43,731 bases of DNA from Bacteroidota bacterium (GTDB lineage: Bacteria; Bacteroidota; Bacteroidia; Chitinophagales; Chitinophagaceae), in assembly GCA_018268055.1 (NCBI GenBank), contig JAFDXF010000048.1:1-43731 (forward strand), written 5' to 3'. Every line of letters begins with the position of its first letter. Position 1 is the stretch's first letter. Under the pieces are notes generated by a model. That model saw only the letters and a program-made list of their open reading frames with translations. It was not told where the DNA came from and did not search any database. Made by a program: the position numbers and the translations under genes. Below are positions 41,893 through 43,731 of the stretch, one piece after another.

Positions 41893-41900
41893 CAAAAATA
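41893..41900 (-). promoter_or_regulatory. rnpA -7 box TATTTTTG
   Basis: Exact TAnnTTTG match, 4 nt before the rnpA GTG. It lies inside the T-rich tract of the rpmH terminator. No good -33 element was found. Confidence 0.5.
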
Positions 41901-41925
41901 AAATAGTCCCGACGAATGTCGGGAC
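41894..41925 (-). terminator. rho-independent terminator of rpmH
   Basis: Perfect 8-bp stem GTCCCGAC/GTCGGGAC (41906-41925, 4-nt loop), followed on the minus strand by TATTTTATTTTTG. It lies between rpmH and rnpA. Confidence 0.8.
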
Positions 41926-41960
41926 CGGATAATTTGAACCATTCAAATAAAGAATGGAAA

Positions 41961-42116
41961 TTATTTTAATCTGCTCTCATCAGAAACAGAAAGCTTCTTA
42001 CGGCCTTTCGCACGGCGGCTGGCTAATACTTTTCTGCCATTGGCAGTTTCCATACGCTTACGAAAACCGTGAACAGTTTTACGACGCTTACGATGAGGTT
42101 GAAATGTACGTTTCAT
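41961..42116 (-). CDS. rpmH: 50S ribosomal protein L34
   Basis: A 51-residue basic protein, [20 protein letters not shown] and onwards, with the family body MKRTFQPxxxRRxxxHGFRxRM and the ending [13 protein letters not shown]. The start is at the ATG at 42116; the longer ORF is leader sequence. It sits at the head of the rpmH-rnpA-yidD group, and its upstream leader of about 125 nt has two hairpins. Confidence 0.97.
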   Translation of the reverse strand: MKRTFQPHRKRRKTVHGFRKRMETANGRKVLASRRAKGRKKLSVSDESRLK

Positions 42117-42150
42117 TTTTTTTAATTCCTTTTTCTCAATGATGAAATGA

Positions 42151-42215
42151 GGTCTGGGAGAAGCAGACCGGGTTTCAATTCTTCGCCAAAAAGTGTGACA
42201 GGTTACCATTCCTGT
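42151..42215 (-). promoter_or_regulatory. structured 5' leader of rpmH
   Basis: Two hairpins lie between the rpmH -7 box and the start codon: GGTCTG/CAGACC with a 7-nt loop (42151-42169), and ACAGG/CCTGT with an 8-nt loop (42198-42215). They could regulate L34 production, or be incidental. Confidence 0.4.
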
Positions 42216-42244
42216 GCTGCGCTTCAGGCGGGATGAAAGGACGG

Positions 42245-42252
42245 CAAAGGTA
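42245..42252 (-). promoter_or_regulatory. rpmH -7 box TACCTTTG
   Basis: Exact TAnnTTTG match on the minus strand, predicting a leader of about 125 nt for rpmH. No clear -33 TTG. Confidence 0.5.
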
Positions 42253-42336
42253 GGGGTTTGAAGTTAAATTTTAGAAGGATTTTTGTGTAATTTTTTGTAC
42301 TCTAAAATTCAATTGTACTATATTTTAAAACAGATA

Positions 42337-43164
42337 TCACTGTAAATCAATATGTTTTGAAATAATTTCAGTCCCATAAAACATTTTTGCATGATTGTCA
42401 AAATCGGTAGATGAGTCAGTTGTAAAAAATTCCGTTCTACTTCCTTTGCTACAGGCTGTTTCAATTTCGGGGTGACGATGCAAATAATCGGCTAAGCTAT
42501 CTGCAACAATTTGGCCTTGTGAAATTAGTTTTACACTCACCGGTAGGTATTCTTTTATTTTATCTATTAATAATGGATAATGTGTACAGCCCAACAATAA
42601 AACATCAATATCTTTTCCTTTACCCAATATGTTGTGAATATGTTTCTTGATAAAATAATCAGCGCCGTGATTTAGGTGTTCATTGTTTTCAATTAGTGGC
42701 ACCCACATATTGCAAGCCTCCTGATATACTTTTAACTCTGGAAAAAACTTTCCGATCTCCATCGGATAAGAATCGGAGGCCACCGTTCCGGGAGTAGCTA
42801 ATACGCCAATAGATTTGGTATCAGAAAAATTTCCAATAATTTCCGCTGTTGGTCTGATCACACCGAGCACTCTTCTATCAGGAGCTATTTTAGGTAAATC
42901 ATTTTGTTGAATGGTGCGTAATGCTTTTGCCGAAGCTGTATTACAAGCTAAGATTACGAGTTTACATCCTTTATCAAAAAACCATTTTACGCATTGCAAT
43001 GTGTAGTGATATACTGTATCAAAAGAGCGGTTGCCATAAGGTGTGCGGGCATTATCACCCAGATAAATGTAATCGTATTGCGGCAGTTTGTTTACCACTT
43101 CTTTTAAAACAGTAAGACCACCATAGCCGGAGTCAAAAACGCCAATCGGATTTTCTGATTGCAT
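42337..43164 (-). CDS. murI: glutamate racemase
   Basis: Makes D-glutamate for peptidoglycan. The 275-residue protein has the cofactor-independent two-cysteine site: Asp11 in VFDSGYGGLTV, Cys74 in ILACNTASA, and Cys193 with His195 in LLGCTHYPLL. The length is typical (about 265-275). It is followed on the minus strand by 220 bp before rpmH, without a clear terminator. Confidence 0.97.
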   Translation of the reverse strand: MQSENPIGVFDSGYGGLTVLKEVVNKLPQYDYIYLGDNARTPYGNRSFDTVYHYTLQCVKWFFDKGCKLVILACNTASAKALRTIQQNDLPKIAPDRRVLGVIRPTAEIIGNFSDTKSIGVLATPGTVASDSYPMEIGKFFPELKVYQEACNMWVPLIENNEHLNHGADYFIKKHIHNILGKGKDIDVLLLGCTHYPLLIDKIKEYLPVSVKLISQGQIVADSLADYLHRHPEIETACSKGSRTEFFTTDSSTDFDNHAKMFYGTEIISKHIDLQ

Positions 43165-43235
43165 AATGCTAAGATAAGCTAAAGGAGATTGAGCAAATGT
43201 TGTATGTTTTAAGTTTTAATTAAAAAGTAAAAAAC

Positions 43236-43270
43236 AAAAATCCCGCTATGTAATTACAAAGCGGGATTTT
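43236..43270 (-). terminator. rho-independent terminator of the partial gene
   Basis: Perfect 11-bp stem AAAATCCCGCT/AGCGGGATTTT with a 12-nt AT-rich loop, followed on the minus strand by TTTTTGTTTTTTAC. It lies 14 bp past the stop of the gene at 43284. Confidence 0.88.
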
Positions 43271-43283
43271 GTAGGTCTTAATA

Positions 43284-43731
43284 TCAATAAAAATTGAGTT
43301 TAATTTTATCATTCCATTCTTTACCCCACCATTCCTGTTTATCAGTATCTATAAACACTACTTGAATTCTTGAAAACATATTAAACATTGCAGAATTGTA
43401 TATTCGCTTCAGTTCTTTTAGCTGAATTCTGTCTCCTAACCATTTGGCAAAAGGCAAAAACAAAAAATAGTCAGCATTTAATGTACTGTCTTTAAACAAA
43501 GTAGGCTCATCACCATTTAAAGTACTAAGCGAAGAAACCATGTAGCTAAGTCGTGGTGCAATTGTGTCATTTTTCAGAAATCGTTCGTCTTTCATTAAAG
43601 CCTTACTATTATGGCTTTTCGCAACTTCTTCTTTCGGTATTTCGCCGCTTTTAACAATGAAAAAACTATCCGGCTTGTCTTTAATGAGATTGTAAGGAAG
43701 AACTTTGTTAAAGGACTTATCTACTTCTTTA
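43284..43731 (-). CDS. partial protein of unknown function
   Basis: The reading frame stays open from the stop at 43284 to the right window edge (at least 148 residues), so this is the C-terminal part of a longer gene; an internal Met at 43595 is probably not the start. The visible part has mixed charged and aromatic residues, with FFIVKSGEIPKEEVAKS upstream and VVFIDTDKQEWWGKEWND near the end. The last piece recalls the end of thioredoxin-like (TlpA/AhpC-type) domains, but that is weak. No signal peptide can be judged without the N-terminus. Confidence 0.7.
   Translation of the reverse strand, partial: KEVDKSFNKVLPYNLIKDKPDSFFIVKSGEIPKEEVAKSHNSKALMKDERFLKNDTIAPRLSYMVSSLSTLNGDEPTLFKDSTLNADYFLFLPFAKWLGDRIQLKELKRIYNSAMFNMFSRIQVVFIDTDKQEWWGKEWNDKIKLNFY

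Noticed and set aside
41269..42116. Origin-proximal region because of rpmH-rnpA-yidD
   Set aside because: This gene order is near dnaA in many Firmicutes and Proteobacteria, but Bacteroidota often have it elsewhere; no dnaA, oriC box cluster, parA or mnmG is present here.
1..43731. tRNA genes, rRNA, transposases or phage genes
   Set aside because: No cloverleaf-type arm patterns, integrase motifs or transposase ORFs were found reading the gaps and ORFs; short tRNAs could still be missed by eye.

Overview
This 43.7 kb window is a chromosomal stretch from a member of the Bacteroidota, most likely Chitinophagia-like. The evidence is the AT-rich DNA, Bacteroidota -7 promoter boxes (TAnnTTTG) ahead of many genes, almost no Shine-Dalgarno sequences, a GldH gliding lipoprotein, a TonB-dependent receptor, an alpha2-type glycyl-tRNA synthetase, and the GH3/beta-lactamase fusion typical of this phylum. 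I see no phage, transposase, integrase, CRISPR array, rRNA or tRNA. It is mostly core genome with a few accessory islands.

Layout. 1-6.8 kb: a nested tandem repeat, dnaX, a GNAT-like protein, glyS, a YcxB-like protein, a lipoprotein and a collagen-like lipoprotein. 7-11.3 kb: a beta-barrel protein, then a minus-strand group of three genes (Cys-rich small membrane protein, Met/His-rich lipoprotein, OprC-type TonB receptor) that I read as a copper-uptake system. 11.4-20.3 kb: tcdA, tatD-like, the GH3/beta-lactamase fusion, mutL, a PBP4-type dacB and a degenerate arginase-fold protein. 20.5-28.5 kb: a tiny ORF, a PAP2 phosphatase, pheS, membrane and outer-membrane proteins, an acyl-CoA dehydrogenase/epimerase/regulatory-domain run, and lpxD. 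28.8 kb: a candidate small RNA with its own promoter and terminator. 29-32.1 kb: yicC, gldH and a two-component system. 32.1-37.9 kb: an SDR, a HAD phosphatase with an odd start, the lipid operon CPBP-cdsA-psd, dusB and a membrane protein. 37.9-43.7 kb: an aldehyde dehydrogenase/glutathione peroxidase operon, tadA, sodA, yidD-rnpA-rpmH, murI and a partial gene.

The strongest candidate for something under-described is the copper locus at 7.7-11.2 kb. Its receptor carries both halves (CxxxM and HxM) of the copper site known from OprC at nearly the same spacing, its lipoprotein has two Met/His-rich domains, and its third gene is a small membrane protein with conserved-looking cysteines. A second theme is promoter architecture: in several genes the -7 box ends only 4-7 nt before the start codon, which predicts leaderless mRNAs. 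Other points of interest are a MutL lacking the endonuclease residues, an arginase-fold protein lacking metal ligands, a HAD gene with no ordinary start codon that keeps its catalytic Asp, and a terminator whose T-tract doubles as the rnpA -7 box.

Start sites were often moved from the longest ORF to match family N-termini and promoter positions; each case is explained. Functional calls rest on motifs read by eye, with no database search.
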